NCBI RefSeq assembly: GCF_000710915.1 | Contig: NZ_BAUA01000010.1 | Coordinates: forward strand, 1-64,000 | DNA length: 64,000 bases | Reading direction: 5' to 3' | Source of the DNA: Nocardia brasiliensis IFM 10847 | Lineage (GTDB): Bacteria > Actinomycetota > Actinomycetes > Mycobacteriales > Mycobacteriaceae | Shown: piece after piece, positions 51,402 through 60,194 of the stretch | Layout of the letters: every line of letters starts with the position of its first letter | How positions within the stretch are numbered: the stretch's first letter is position 1 | Program-made: the position numbers and the translations under genes | Notes under the pieces: model-generated | Database searches by the model: none | Told to the model about the DNA's origin: nothing | The model's input: the letters and a program-made list of their open reading frames with translations, nothing else

Positions 51402-52019
51402 TCAAGCCCGCGCCGGGCTCGTGGTGCTGCCGTAGGGGAGCAGTGTACGCACGCCGCGCGCCAGCGTCTCCGGGTCGACATCGCCGATGATCAAGTGCTG
51501 CAACATGAATCCGGGGAGAATCCCCATGATGGCTACGGCCACCGCGTGCAGGTCGGCATCGTCGGGCAGCCAGCCCGCGTCGCGCATCAACTCGGTGTAC
51601 TCGTACATGCGGTCACGGATGCCCATGATCGCCTCCCTGACGTACACCGCGGCCTCGGGGTGCACGAGGGCCAGCGCCCACGCCTGCGGGGCCAGACGTA
51701 GTGGTCCGTCGGGGCCGCTCTGCGCGATCATGTTCTCGGCGATCGCGCCGACCAGACGGTCCGGCGTCGGCAGGGGATCGGCGTGGATCAGCTCGCCCAT
51801 CACCGCGCGCAGGCCGACCGAGGTCTGCCCGGCCAGCGCCGCGATGAGCTCGTCCTTGCTCTTGAAATAGCGGTAGACGGCACCGGCCGAGAGCCCCGAT
51901 TCCGTGAAGACGTCCTGCATGGAGGTCTCGTGGAAACCTTTGCGCGCGAAACATAGCCGCGCCGCGTCCAGGATCTGCTGCCTGCGGCGTTCCAGGTGTT
52001 CTTCGCTGACCTTGGGCAT
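51402..52019 (-). CDS. TetR-family regulator
   Basis: 205-aa protein with the TetR helix-turn-helix (ILDAARLCFARKGFHETSMQDVFTESGLSAGAVYRYFKSKDEL) and a TetR_C-type ligand domain. Divergent from the membrane-protein gene at 52122; two copies of a near-palindromic motif lie in the 102 bases between the two genes, so it probably represses both. Confidence 0.9.
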   Translation of the reverse strand: MPKVSEEHLERRRQQILDAARLCFARKGFHETSMQDVFTESGLSAGAVYRYFKSKDELIAALAGQTSVGLRAVMGELIHADPLPTPDRLVGAIAENMIAQSGPDGPLRLAPQAWALALVHPEAAVYVREAIMGIRDRMYEYTELMRDAGWLPDDADLHAVAVAIMGILPGFMLQHLIIGDVDPETLARGVRTLLPYGSTTSPARA

Positions 52020-52032
52020 GGGTCCAAAGTAA

Positions 52033-52106
52033 AACGAATATCCGTTCTTGACAAGCCCGGGGGCGCGTGCGACGCTCGATCCATCGAAAAAGAACGGTCA
52101 TTCGAT
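52033..52106. promoter_or_regulatory. duplicated TetR operator candidates
   Basis: AACGAATATCCGTT (52033-52046; 12 of 14 symmetric) sits beside the TetR start and AACGGTCATTCGAT (52093-52106), a related copy in the opposite sense, beside the membrane-protein start. One site at each promoter is a common arrangement for a divergent regulator and its target. Confidence 0.55.
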
Positions 52107-52121
52107 TTACGGGAGAACGTC

Positions 52122-53096
52122 ATGAACATCAACCAGCGAGCGCTCGCCATCGGTGTCGGCGCCGCTCTGCTCCAAGCGCTGATGCTGGTCGCCTTCGCCT
52201 GGCCTGCGGCCAACATCGCACCGCGTGACGTGCCGATCGCCGTCACCGGCCCCCAGGCCGACCTTGTGATCGGCAAGCTCACCGCGCACAGTCCGGACGC
52301 GTTCGAGATCTCCCGGCCCGACGACGCGGCCGCGGCCCGTGCCGCGATCGAGAACCGCGACGTGTACGGCGCGATCGTCACCGGCGACGGCCCGCCCCGG
52401 GTGCTGGTCGCCTCCGCCGCGAGTCCCGCTGTGGCGCAACAGCTCACGCAGATCGGCCAGCAGATGTCCGCCGGTACGGCGGCGCCGGTGGAGGATGTGG
52501 TGGCCGCCGACGCCGACGATCCGCGCGGCGCCGCGTTCGGCGCGATGGTGCTGCCGCTGGTGATGTCCGGCCTCGCGGCGGGTGTCCTGCTCAGCCTGCT
52601 GATCCCCGCCTTCGGCGCAAAAGCGTTGGGACTGGGCACCTTCGGTGTGGTCGGCGGCCTGCTCAGCATGGAGATCGTGCACGGGTGGATGTCGGTGATC
52701 CCCGGTTCCTACCTGGTGCTGTCCGCGGTCGCCGGGCTCGCCTCGTTCGCGGTGGCGGGCGCTGTCGTCGGGCTCGCCGCCGTCATCGGCCGGGCGGGCA
52801 TCGGGATCGCCGCCCTCACCCTGCTGCTCATCGGCAACCCGTTCTCCGCGGCCACCTCGGCCCCCGAACTCCTACCGCAGCCGTGGGGCGCGATCGGCCA
52901 GCTCCTCCCGCCCGGTGCCGCCGCCTCCCTGTTCCGCTCGGTCGCCTACTTCGACGGCGCCGCCGCCACGGGACCCCTTGCGGTCCTGCTGATCTGGGCC
53001 GCCGCCGGTCTGGCACTGCTCGCCCTGGCCGCCCTTCGCCCGCGCTCCGCGGCTGAACCGGCAGGCCCGGCGCCCGTTCCTGCCGCCGTGGGCTGA
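52122..53096 (+). CDS. membrane protein with ABC-2-permease-like layout
   Basis: 324-aa protein. One N-terminal hydrophobic helix (ALAIGVGAALLQALMLVAFAWPA), an outside domain of about 130 residues with DVYGAIVTGDGPPRVLVASAA, then six hydrophobic helices. This recalls YhgE/Pip- or ABC-2-type membrane proteins. The ATG has GGGAG six bases upstream. It is preceded by a TetR site and is probably a regulated exporter or membrane component; no ATPase lies beside it. Confidence 0.78.
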   Translation: MNINQRALAIGVGAALLQALMLVAFAWPAANIAPRDVPIAVTGPQADLVIGKLTAHSPDAFEISRPDDAAAARAAIENRDVYGAIVTGDGPPRVLVASAASPAVAQQLTQIGQQMSAGTAAPVEDVVAADADDPRGAAFGAMVLPLVMSGLAAGVLLSLLIPAFGAKALGLGTFGVVGGLLSMEIVHGWMSVIPGSYLVLSAVAGLASFAVAGAVVGLAAVIGRAGIGIAALTLLLIGNPFSAATSAPELLPQPWGAIGQLLPPGAAASLFRSVAYFDGAAATGPLAVLLIWAAAGLALLALAALRPRSAAEPAGPAPVPAAVG

Positions 53097-53102
53097 AGTC
53101 CG

Positions 53103-53146
53103 AAACGGGATATGAGGGCGCAAGGATGCGCCCTCATATCCCGTTT
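53103..53146. terminator. perfect 20-bp bidirectional terminator hairpin
   Basis: Positions 53103-53122 are exactly complementary to 53127-53146 with a 4-base loop AGGA; the outer ends are AAA and TTT. It lies between the convergent membrane-protein gene and the secreted-protein gene and can end transcription from both sides. Confidence 0.85.
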
Positions 53147-53153
53147 GCAGGTG

Positions 53154-53918
53154 CTAGTAGGATTTGCATTCGCCGTTCGAATCGGCGTTGCACGCCCACT
53201 TGTCCTGATACTTCTCCGGCTGCGACTGCTTCGCCTCCGCGATCTTCTCCGGCGTCAAGCCGACCCAACTCCGGAAGTTTTCGGCATAGTCCTTGGCGAA
53301 CTCGTCGGCGTCCGCCCTGTCGTCGGCGTCCATCTCCGCATACTTTCGCCCAGCGTCCTCCTCGGCCGCAGCTTTGGCCAGTTCGGCAATGATCCGCTCG
53401 ACGTCCTCCGGCGACTCACGCAGGCTGAGGTCCACATTGTTCTGCAGTTTCCGGGTGAAGAAATCGGCCATGCCGTCCTCGGTCGCGCAGCACGATTTGA
53501 CTACGCCTTTGTTGTCCACGACAACCCTTTTCATCGCCTTGGCGAAGTAGTCCTGGTCCTCGCACACCTTCTGCCGGGTTCGCGGGTTGAACACCGAATT
53601 ATCGTTGTCGTAGACCCCGAAGTAGACCTGGTGGTCTAGTCGGCCACCGTCGACCATGTGCACCGCGGTCGAGAACAGTTTGATGTTGCCGCTGGTCGTG
53701 TAGGGTGCCTCGTCCTGGATCTTCGTGTACTCCGCGTACCACGCCCGGCTGCGCTCGGCCTTGCCGTCGTCCTGACAGGCGAAGGCGAGAATGAACTTCG
53801 CGATCTCGAGTTCTTGTTCGTCGGTGAAGGCATGGGCTGATCCCACTCCGCCGCCGATGATCAATGCCGCCGAAACTCCGATCGTGCAGACGGATTGCCA
53901 GAACCTGAGCAACGACAT
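53154..53918 (-). CDS. secreted hypothetical protein
   Basis: 254-aa exported protein: signal peptide about 1-30 (TIGVSAALIIGGGVGSAHA). The mature part is helical and acidic (FTDEQELEIAKFILAFACQDD ... KYAEMDADDRADADEFAKDYAE) with a few cysteines, including CC and a C-terminal pair. The ATG at 53918 has GAGGAGG about seven bases before it. No family recognised; probably nocardial. Confidence 0.68.
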   Translation of the reverse strand: MSLLRFWQSVCTIGVSAALIIGGGVGSAHAFTDEQELEIAKFILAFACQDDGKAERSRAWYAEYTKIQDEAPYTTSGNIKLFSTAVHMVDGGRLDHQVYFGVYDNDNSVFNPRTRQKVCEDQDYFAKAMKRVVVDNKGVVKSCCATEDGMADFFTRKLQNNVDLSLRESPEDVERIIAELAKAAAEEDAGRKYAEMDADDRADADEFAKDYAENFRSWVGLTPEKIAEAKQSQPEKYQDKWACNADSNGECKSY

Positions 53919-54090
53919 CGATGTCCTCCTCGGTGGTCCGCGGGACATCGAGCCGTCGACCGTAGCCGTACTCGAGGCCTCGCCGTGTCATCTGGGAATG
54001 GAACGGGTTATCAGCTCATCGATCCAGCTACTCGGATCCGTGTCAGTCTAGGAAAGTTCTCGGTGGAAACAGCGCAGCGACAGGCGCGAT

Positions 54091-55056
54091 TCAGTCGACG
54101 GTAAAAGGTAAAGTCGGTGCGGTGGCCGCGCCTTCGGCCTTCTGGTTGTTGTAGGTGAGGACGTAGTTGCCGGTCGCGGGGGCGGGGACGACGAAGACGA
54201 CGTAGTTCTTCGGGTTGTCGATGGTCTTGCCCGCGTCGAGTAGTTCGTTGATCTGCCCACGGTCGTCGGCGACGACGGTTTTGCCGTCCGGGGTCTGCAA
54301 GGAGAAATACTCGGTGAAGATATTCGTGCCGCCCGCGGCGATCCCCGGGCCGCCGCTGATTTTGACGCGCAGCGCGAGTTCGTTCTTGCCGTGCTCGTTC
54401 TTGGCGTAACTGGGGGCGAGCTTGCCTCCGGTCACCTCGATCGTGGTCTGGTCCTGCACCAGCGTTCCGGTGACGGGCAGCGTCTTCGGTTGCACGCTCT
54501 CGACCTTGCCCGCGGCACTGAGCGGAATCTTGGTCTGGTTGTCCGAGGCCTGGCCGTAGACCACGGTCATCGTGTCGAGCAGATGCTCGGCGTCCTCAGC
54601 GGACTTGACCGGCGTGGTCACCGAGCCCTTGGCCGATCCGTTGCCGGGCACCGTCGGGTTGTCCCAGCTCGCCCCGCCGTCGACCTCGGTGCCGACCAGC
54701 AGCGAGGTGTTGTTGCTCATCGTCTTGTTGTCCAGCGTGGTGTTCTTGTAGGTGATGTCGATCAGCACCTTCGCGCCGCCGAACTCGTCCGGCACGACCG
54801 TGGCCTTGTCGACGGTGATGTCGAAGCCCTCGAACCAGCCGGTCTTGCCGACGGTGCGCACCGTCGCCTGGGCCGCGCTACCCGGCGAACCGGTCGCGGC
54901 CACGCTGGTGGGCGGCGTGCCGGAAGCCGGTGTGGCCGTCCCGTTTTTGTCGTTGCACGCCGTCAGCGCGAGCGCGGCGGCGCTGAGCAACGCGGCCGCC
55001 GCTGCGGTGGTACGCAGCCGCGCGGGAACTACGGATGAGATCGGGGTCGAGCGCAC
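54091..55056 (-). CDS. secreted lipoprotein, immunoglobulin-like domain
   Basis: 321-aa lipoprotein: signal peptide with lipobox ALTAC (cysteine 34), a Thr/Ser/Ala linker, then beta-rich modules (TGWFEGFDITVDKATVVPDEFGGAKVLIDITYKNTT) like those of DUF4352-type proteins. Long loops rich in Asn and Gly. Probably anchored on the outer face of the membrane. It sits next to the zur-smtB pair but no Zur-like site is apparent ahead of it. Confidence 0.75.
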   Translation of the reverse strand: MRSTPISSVVPARLRTTAAAAALLSAAALALTACNDKNGTATPASGTPPTSVAATGSPGSAAQATVRTVGKTGWFEGFDITVDKATVVPDEFGGAKVLIDITYKNTTLDNKTMSNNTSLLVGTEVDGGASWDNPTVPGNGSAKGSVTTPVKSAEDAEHLLDTMTVVYGQASDNQTKIPLSAAGKVESVQPKTLPVTGTLVQDQTTIEVTGGKLAPSYAKNEHGKNELALRVKISGGPGIAAGGTNIFTEYFSLQTPDGKTVVADDRGQINELLDAGKTIDNPKNYVVFVVPAPATGNYVLTYNNQKAEGAATAPTLPFTVD

Positions 55057-55192
55057 GCTGCCTCCAGAAGATGGGCGAAACCCAGAGCGCGATGCCCGGG
55101 TCGGCCGGGCGTTGCTGGGTTCGCGTTGAAATCTGCCGGTGCAAGCGCGGTGTTAACCAGAGACCGGTCCGCTCAACGGACCGCGGGCCCGA

Positions 55193-55639
55193 TCAGTGCG
55201 TGGCCGAGCCGTCGCCGTTGCCCGCCGACTTGCAGGAGCGGCAGGTGCCGAAGACCTCCATGGTGTGGCTGACTTCGGTGAAGCCGTGTTCGCTCGCGAT
55301 CGCGTCGGCCCACGATTCCACGGTCGGGCCCTTCACCTCGACGGTGCGCCCGCAGTGCCGGCAGACCAGATGATGGTGGTGGCCGGTGGAACACTGCCGG
55401 TAGACGGATTCGCCGGTGTCGGTACGCAATACGTCGACCATGCCCGCGTCGGCCAGCGATTGCAGGGTGCGGTACACCGTCGTCAGGCCGATGCCCTCGC
55501 CGCGTTTGCGCAACTCGTCGTGCAATTCCTGGGCGGAACGGAACTCCTCGATATCACCCAGCAGCGCCGCGATCGCGCTGCGCTGCCGGGTACTGCGGAT
55601 GCCGACCGGCTTCTGCGGTACGACCGTGTTGTCTGGCAC
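55193..55639 (-). CDS. zur: zinc uptake regulator Zur (FurB)
   Basis: 148-aa Fur-family repressor. Winged-helix N-terminus (TRQRSAIAALLGDIEEFRSAQELHDELRKRG, GLTTVYRTLQSLADAG), regulatory-site histidines in GHHHHLVC (H87-H90) and structural zinc cysteines C93, C96, C133, C136. The last ten residues are Gly/Asp-rich. It binds zinc and represses uptake and ribosomal-paralogue genes. The smtB stop lies three bases upstream: the mycobacterial smtB-zur pair (Rv2358-Rv2359). Confidence 0.95.
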   Translation of the reverse strand: MPDNTVVPQKPVGIRSTRQRSAIAALLGDIEEFRSAQELHDELRKRGEGIGLTTVYRTLQSLADAGMVDVLRTDTGESVYRQCSTGHHHHLVCRHCGRTVEVKGPTVESWADAIASEHGFTEVSHTMEVFGTCRSCKSAGNGDGSATH

Positions 55640-55642
55640 GAA

Positions 55643-55993
55643 TCACCCTTCCTCGGCGTGCGCGACGGCGTCGACGACAATATGCGCGAGGTGGTCGTCG
55701 ACGAGTTCGTAGAGCACCTCGCGACCGGACCGCTCGCCGTGGACGACGCCCGCGGACTTGAGGATGCGCAGATGCTGGCTCACCAGCGGCTGGGTGACAC
55801 CGAGCGCATCGACCAGTTCGTGCACACAGCGCGGCGACTCGCGCAGTTGCAGCACAATGGCGATGCGGACGGGTGCGGCGAGGGCGCGCAGCAGTTCGCC
55901 CGCGTCCTCCAGGACGTTGCGCGCCGGTACCGGTGCCGGCGCGGGCGAGCGGTACGGGTTGTGCGGATGCGCCGCGGCAGTCTCGGTGGTCAT
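55643..55993 (-). CDS. smtB: ArsR/SmtB-family zinc-responsive regulator
   Basis: 116-aa winged-helix repressor. The recognition part is LGVTQPLVSQHLRILKSAGVV. The C-terminal helix carries D99, H101, H112 and E115, the exact DxH(x10)HxxE spacing of the SmtB alpha-5 zinc site. In mycobacteria SmtB leaves its operator when zinc rises and lets zur be made. The ATG has AAGGAG eight bases upstream; an operator-like dyad lies at 56027-56052. Confidence 0.94.
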   Translation of the reverse strand: MTTETAAAHPHNPYRSPAPAPVPARNVLEDAGELLRALAAPVRIAIVLQLRESPRCVHELVDALGVTQPLVSQHLRILKSAGVVHGERSGREVLYELVDDHLAHIVVDAVAHAEEG

Positions 55994-56026
55994 GTCACCA
56001 ACTCCTTATTGGAAAGCGATCCCATT

Positions 56027-56052
56027 TTGATATGCACAGTTGCGCATGTCAA
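56027..56052. promoter_or_regulatory. SmtB operator candidate
   Basis: A 26-bp imperfect dyad runs from TTGATATGCACA to TGCGCATGTCAA around GT (20 of 26 positions symmetric), ending 34 bases before the smtB start. The core ATGC/GCAT arms match the style of ArsR/SmtB operators upstream of the mycobacterial smtB-zur pair. Confidence 0.6.
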
Positions 56053-56188
56053 ACGGGCGCGCCGAACGGTGCTGGTGCCGCGGCGATGCCCGTGCGGTGG
56101 AAACTCTGTTGGGCAGGGCCGATAGGCTGTGGGCGAGGTCTGATCGGACCCGACTGAATCCGACTCGTAGTGGATGGAGAATTCTCGA

Positions 56189-57580
56189 GTGGCACCCAAG
56201 TCGAAGGTGGACACCGTTGCCAACCTCGCCAAGCGCCGGGGTCTGGTGTACCCGAGCGGTGAGATCTACGGAGGCACCAAATCGGCATGGGACTACGGTC
56301 CCCTGGGTGTCGAGCTCAAGGAGAACATCAAACGGCAATGGTGGCGTTCGATGGTCACCAGCCGCGAGGACATCGTCGGTCTCGACTCGTCGGTGATCCT
56401 GCCGCGCCAGGTGTGGGTGGCTTCCGGCCACGTCGGCGTGTTCAACGACCCGCTGGTCGAATGCCTCAACTGCCACCACCGCTTCCGGCAGGACCACCTG
56501 CAGGAGGCCTACGCGCTCAAGAACAAGATCGACGACCCGGACACGGTGTCGATGGAGTTGCTCGCGTGCCCGAACTGCGGCACCGTCGGCAAGTGGACCG
56601 AGCCGCGCGACTTCAACATGATGTTGAAGACCTACCTCGGCCCGATCGAGTCCGAGGAAGGCCTGCACTACCTGCGCCCGGAAACCGCGCAGGGCATCTT
56701 CGTCAACTTCGCGAACGTGATGACCACCGCGCGCAAGAAGCCGCCGTTCGGCATCGCGCAGATCGGCAAGAGCTTCCGCAACGAGATCACCCCCGGCAAC
56801 TTCATCTTCCGCACCCGCGAGTTCGAGCAGATGGAGATGGAGTTCTTCGTCAAGCCCGGCGAAGACGCCGAATGGCACAAGTACTGGATCGAGACCCGTT
56901 TCTCCTGGTACACCGATCTGGGCATCAACCCGGACAACCTGCGGCTCTACGAGCACCCGAAGGAAAAGCTGTCGCATTACTCGGCAGGCACCACCGATAT
57001 CGAGTACCGCTTCGGCTTCCAGGGCAACGAGTGGGGTGAGCTGGAAGGCATCGCCAACCGCACCGACTACGACCTGAAGACGCACTCCGAGCACTCGGGC
57101 ACCGAGCTCAGTTTCTTCGACCAGACCACCAACGAGCGCTACATCCCGTACGTGATCGAGCCCGCGGCCGGCCTGACTCGCTCGCTGATGGCCTTCCTGG
57201 TCGACGCCTACGCCGAGGACGAGGCGCCGAATGCCAAGGGCGGCGTGGACACCCGCACCGTGCTGCGGCTGGACCGCAGGCTGTCTCCGGTCAAGGCTGC
57301 CGTGCTGCCGCTGTCGCGCAACGCGGACCTGACGCCGAAGGCGAAAGACCTTGCGGCACAGCTGCGGCGGAATTGGAACGTGGAGTTCGACGACGCGGGC
57401 GCGATCGGCCGGCGCTACCGCCGTCAGGACGAAATCGGCACCCCGTTCTGCATCACCGTCGATTTCGACACGCTCGAGGATCAGGCGGTGACCATCCGGG
57501 AACGGGATTCGATGACCCAGGAGCGGATCGCGCTGGACAAGGTCGAGGGCTACCTGGCCCAGCATCTGCTGGGCTCCTGA
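56189..57580 (+). CDS. glyS: glycyl-tRNA synthetase (dimeric class II)
   Basis: 463-aa enzyme charging tRNA-Gly. Class II motifs: [17 protein letters not shown], motif 2 [21 protein letters not shown], motif 3 [12 protein letters not shown]; anticodon-binding domain from about 365. A GTG at 56189 has GGAG about nine bases upstream; an ATG at 56174 would add five residues and is also possible. Ends in a strong hairpin. Same neighbourhood as in M. tuberculosis (Rv2357c, opposite smtB-zur). Confidence 0.95.
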   Translation: MAPKSKVDTVANLAKRRGLVYPSGEIYGGTKSAWDYGPLGVELKENIKRQWWRSMVTSREDIVGLDSSVILPRQVWVASGHVGVFNDPLVECLNCHHRFRQDHLQEAYALKNKIDDPDTVSMELLACPNCGTVGKWTEPRDFNMMLKTYLGPIESEEGLHYLRPETAQGIFVNFANVMTTARKKPPFGIAQIGKSFRNEITPGNFIFRTREFEQMEMEFFVKPGEDAEWHKYWIETRFSWYTDLGINPDNLRLYEHPKEKLSHYSAGTTDIEYRFGFQGNEWGELEGIANRTDYDLKTHSEHSGTELSFFDQTTNERYIPYVIEPAAGLTRSLMAFLVDAYAEDEAPNAKGGVDTRTVLRLDRRLSPVKAAVLPLSRNADLTPKAKDLAAQLRRNWNVEFDDAGAIGRRYRRQDEIGTPFCITVDFDTLEDQAVTIRERDSMTQERIALDKVEGYLAQHLLGS

Positions 57581-57592
57581 GCCTTTCGCGAC

Positions 57593-57638
57593 ACGACGAA
57601 CGACCCGTGCCGATCAGCCGGCGCGGGTCGTTCGTCGT
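57593..57638. terminator. perfect hairpin terminator between glyS and the DUF1707 gene
   Basis: ACGACGAACGACCCG (57593-57607) pairs fully over 15 bp with 57624-57638, and a few more bases pair inside. It separates the convergent glyS and DUF1707 genes and should work in both directions. Confidence 0.8.
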
Positions 57639-58088
57639 TCAGTGACTCGGCGGCAACGGCGGGGTCGGCGGAGTCGGCGGCAGCGGCGGCCGCTCCGATT
57701 CGGACCCGTTGCCGCGCACCGTGATTCCGATCGCCGTCGGGATGAGCAGGGCGCAACCCCACGGCACCGCCACCCAGAACGGCCAGAAGTACCCCAAACC
57801 GGTGGCCGCCCAGATCAACAGGCAGAGCATGTTCACGAATACCCACGGGGTCCACATTATGACCACCCACTGCGGCACCCGGTTCGACACGGCCGCGCGC
57901 GTATTGCGTTGCGTCGGCAGGTCGGCCAGCACCGGCGTCAGCTCGCCGTAGGTCTTCGCGGCGTACACCTGCTGCACCCGGTCGTCGAATTCGTGCAGGC
58001 TCAACCTGCCCTCGTTCATCGCCAGACGCAGTTGTTCGACGATCTTCTCGCGGTCCGCGTCAGAGGCCCGCACGTGCTCCACTCCCAC
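57639..58088 (-). CDS. DUF1707 (SHOCT-like) membrane protein
   Basis: 149-aa protein. DUF1707 at the N-terminus (RASDADREKIVEQLRLAMNEGRLSLHEFDDRVQQVYAAKTYGEL) followed by two transmembrane helices (VVIMWTPWVFVNMLCLLIWAATGLG and WPFWVAVPWGCALLIPTAIGI) and a Pro-rich tail. Very common in actinobacteria; role unknown. Followed by a shared terminator. Confidence 0.88.
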   Translation of the reverse strand: MGVEHVRASDADREKIVEQLRLAMNEGRLSLHEFDDRVQQVYAAKTYGELTPVLADLPTQRNTRAAVSNRVPQWVVIMWTPWVFVNMLCLLIWAATGLGYFWPFWVAVPWGCALLIPTAIGITVRGNGSESERPPLPPTPPTPPLPPSH

Positions 58089-58142
58089 GACAGTCAGCGT
58101 AAGACGTGGCGCGCCGACTGTGCACCACTTGGTCTGGTGTGG

Positions 58143-58751
58143 TCAGCGGGGGACGTCCCAGAACGCGAGCTCGTGCCGCATACCCTCCAGGAACAGGGCC
58201 TCGGCCCGGGTCGGGTCCGCACCCGCCTCGTCGATCATCTGGGCGATGCGGCGGGTGAGATCGGCGAAGCCGGGGTCGGCGTAGGTGTCGACCCAGCGGC
58301 GGTAGCGCGGTTCGGCGGGCGGGTTCTCGGCGAGCCGCGCGCCCAGGTTCGAATAGCCCCACATGCACGGGTAGAGGGCGGCCAAACCCTCGGCGTAGTC
58401 GGCCGCGGACTCCAGCAGGAATGACGTATATGCCGTGCAGGCAACGCCTTTGGTGGCGCCGTCGAGGTCGGCGCCGAACTCCGCGGCCAGCGAGCGGTGC
58501 AGCGCCAGTTCGTCGTGGTAGGTGGCGTGCGCCAGATCCACCAGGTCGGCGAGGTGGGCCGACGGCGCCTGCCAGGCCAGGCGGCTGAACACCCGGACGT
58601 AGTCGAGCAGGAAGAGGTAGTCCTGCTCGAGCCAGGATCGGAAGATCGGCTCGGGCAGATCGCCCTTGGCGATCCCGGCCACGGTGGGATGCGTGAGCTG
58701 ATGCTCGACCAGCGGGCGGCCGAGTTCTTCCAGATGCGCGGCAAGACTCAT
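58143..58751 (-). CDS. tenA: TenA-family aminopyrimidine aminohydrolase (thiaminase II-like)
   Basis: 202-aa helical enzyme of thiamin salvage. D44 in LEQDYLFLLDY, C129 in LYPCMWGYSNLG and E194 in GMRHELAFW match the catalytic set of TenA (aspartate, cysteine, glutamate). It salvages the pyrimidine part of thiamin, or may act on another substrate. ATG at 58751; an ATG at 58784 would lengthen it by 11 residues. Its start region faces the divergent acyltransferase gene within 62 bases. Confidence 0.88.
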   Translation of the reverse strand: MSLAAHLEELGRPLVEHQLTHPTVAGIAKGDLPEPIFRSWLEQDYLFLLDYVRVFSRLAWQAPSAHLADLVDLAHATYHDELALHRSLAAEFGADLDGATKGVACTAYTSFLLESAADYAEGLAALYPCMWGYSNLGARLAENPPAEPRYRRWVDTYADPGFADLTRRIAQMIDEAGADPTRAEALFLEGMRHELAFWDVPR

Positions 58752-58813
58752 GCCGACCAGTCTTGCGTACTCCGCGGTTTGCACCCGCGCGGGTGTTGCC
58801 GCACGCTTGCGAG

Positions 58814-60148
58814 GTGTTGCGGGATGAGGATGCGGTGGTGCGGGTGCTGGCGCCGTCGGAACAGCGATTCGTACGGCACGGCACGTACACGGGGCGCTCG
58901 GTGTCGGTGGCGGGAGCGGTGGACAGCGCGGCGGTGCAAGGGGCGTTCGCCGCGCTGCAGGCCAGGTATCCGGTGATCACCTGCCGGATCGGCGAAGACG
59001 AAGAGGGGACCGGATACCTACTGCGACCGGGAGATTCGCCGGTCGGGGCGACGGTGTCCGACGGGGACGTCGAGACGATCGGGTTGCCCGTGACGCCGCT
59101 CGACCCCGGAACTCAGCTCGCTTACCTCGATGTGGTGGTGTCCGGCGAAGACCGTTGGCGGCTCACGCTGTTCGCGCATCACAGCGTCGCGGACGCCGGG
59201 CACTGTGTCGAACTGCTCGCCCGATTCTGGGACTACTACACCGGCCTCGTCGAAGGAACACCGGTGGCCGGTGCGCCGCATGACTATCCGCGGCCGTTGG
59301 AATGGCATGTGGCGCAACGGGGGATCGTGGCGGGGGCGGTGTCCGGTTTCGAGGCCGTCACGCGGCCGCTGCCGCTGCCCGCCGCCATCGAGGCCGCGGG
59401 TCCTGCGGACGCCTGCGGCGCCGGAGCGGTGACCATCCGGCCGTCCGGATCCGCGGGCGCGGTGCCCAGCTCCCTTGCCCGCCCCTTGCGGACCCGCCTC
59501 GACGCGGCGGTCACGGCGCGGATCGTGGCACTCGGGCGGCATCGCGGGGTGAGCGTGAACGGGTTGGTCACCGCGGCGCTGTTGCGCGCGTTCGCGTCCG
59601 GAATCACCGATGCCGCAACCGGTCCGGTGCCGCTCGGCTGTCTGTATCCGGTGGATATGCGTGCCAGGCTGGTGCCGAAGGTAGCGCCCGGGGACGGCAC
59701 CAACATGGCGGGGCTCGCGTCGTTCGCCGCCGAGATCGACCTGTCGGCGAGCGTCCTCGACCTGGGCGGGCGGATCGCGCAGCAGTTGCGGGCCGACCTG
59801 GCCGCGGGCATCGTGCAACAGTCGGTGCTGCATTTCCCGGATTTCTTCGGGGACAAGCGGATCCACTCCCTGGCCGGTCACGTCGCGGTGACGAACACCG
59901 GCGCGGTCCCGCCGTTCCGGACCCCGGCCGGCCTGGAACTCACCGATTACGAGATCGTCTACCTCTCGGCCCATCCGCGCCCGTCCACCGGAGCCTCGGC
60001 CGCCGTGACCTTCCTCGTCTACACCTTCCACGGCACACTGACGATCGGCCTGCTGGGCGGCGGCCCTGAGGCGAATCGACTGCTCGATGCGGTGCGTCAG
60101 GAACTGCTCGCGCTGTCCAGCGAGACGATCGTCAGCGAGGACCGGTAG
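58814..60148 (+). CDS. PapA-like acyltransferase (condensation-domain fold)
   Basis: 444-aa protein of the condensation/acyltransferase superfamily. The catalytic motif HHSVADAGH (H122, H123, D127) matches HHxxxDG with Ala for Gly. Similar length and layout to PapA5, which esterifies diols with long acyl chains, or to siderophore or lipid acyltransferases. The GTG at 58814 is the start nearest the family's; an in-frame TTG at 58763 reaches back over the tenA start region. Substrates unknown; no polyketide synthase nearby. Confidence 0.82.
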   Translation: MLRDEDAVVRVLAPSEQRFVRHGTYTGRSVSVAGAVDSAAVQGAFAALQARYPVITCRIGEDEEGTGYLLRPGDSPVGATVSDGDVETIGLPVTPLDPGTQLAYLDVVVSGEDRWRLTLFAHHSVADAGHCVELLARFWDYYTGLVEGTPVAGAPHDYPRPLEWHVAQRGIVAGAVSGFEAVTRPLPLPAAIEAAGPADACGAGAVTIRPSGSAGAVPSSLARPLRTRLDAAVTARIVALGRHRGVSVNGLVTAALLRAFASGITDAATGPVPLGCLYPVDMRARLVPKVAPGDGTNMAGLASFAAEIDLSASVLDLGGRIAQQLRADLAAGIVQQSVLHFPDFFGDKRIHSLAGHVAVTNTGAVPPFRTPAGLELTDYEIVYLSAHPRPSTGASAAVTFLVYTFHGTLTIGLLGGGPEANRLLDAVRQELLALSSETIVSEDR

Positions 60149-60194
60149 CCGACACGGTTCGGCCGCAGCCCCGAACGGCGCGGCACCTGCGCGG

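Noticed and set aside
58752..58813. TPP riboswitch ahead of tenA
   Set aside because: The upstream region is only a short divergent spacer and lacks the conserved CUGAGA and ACCUGA-type blocks.
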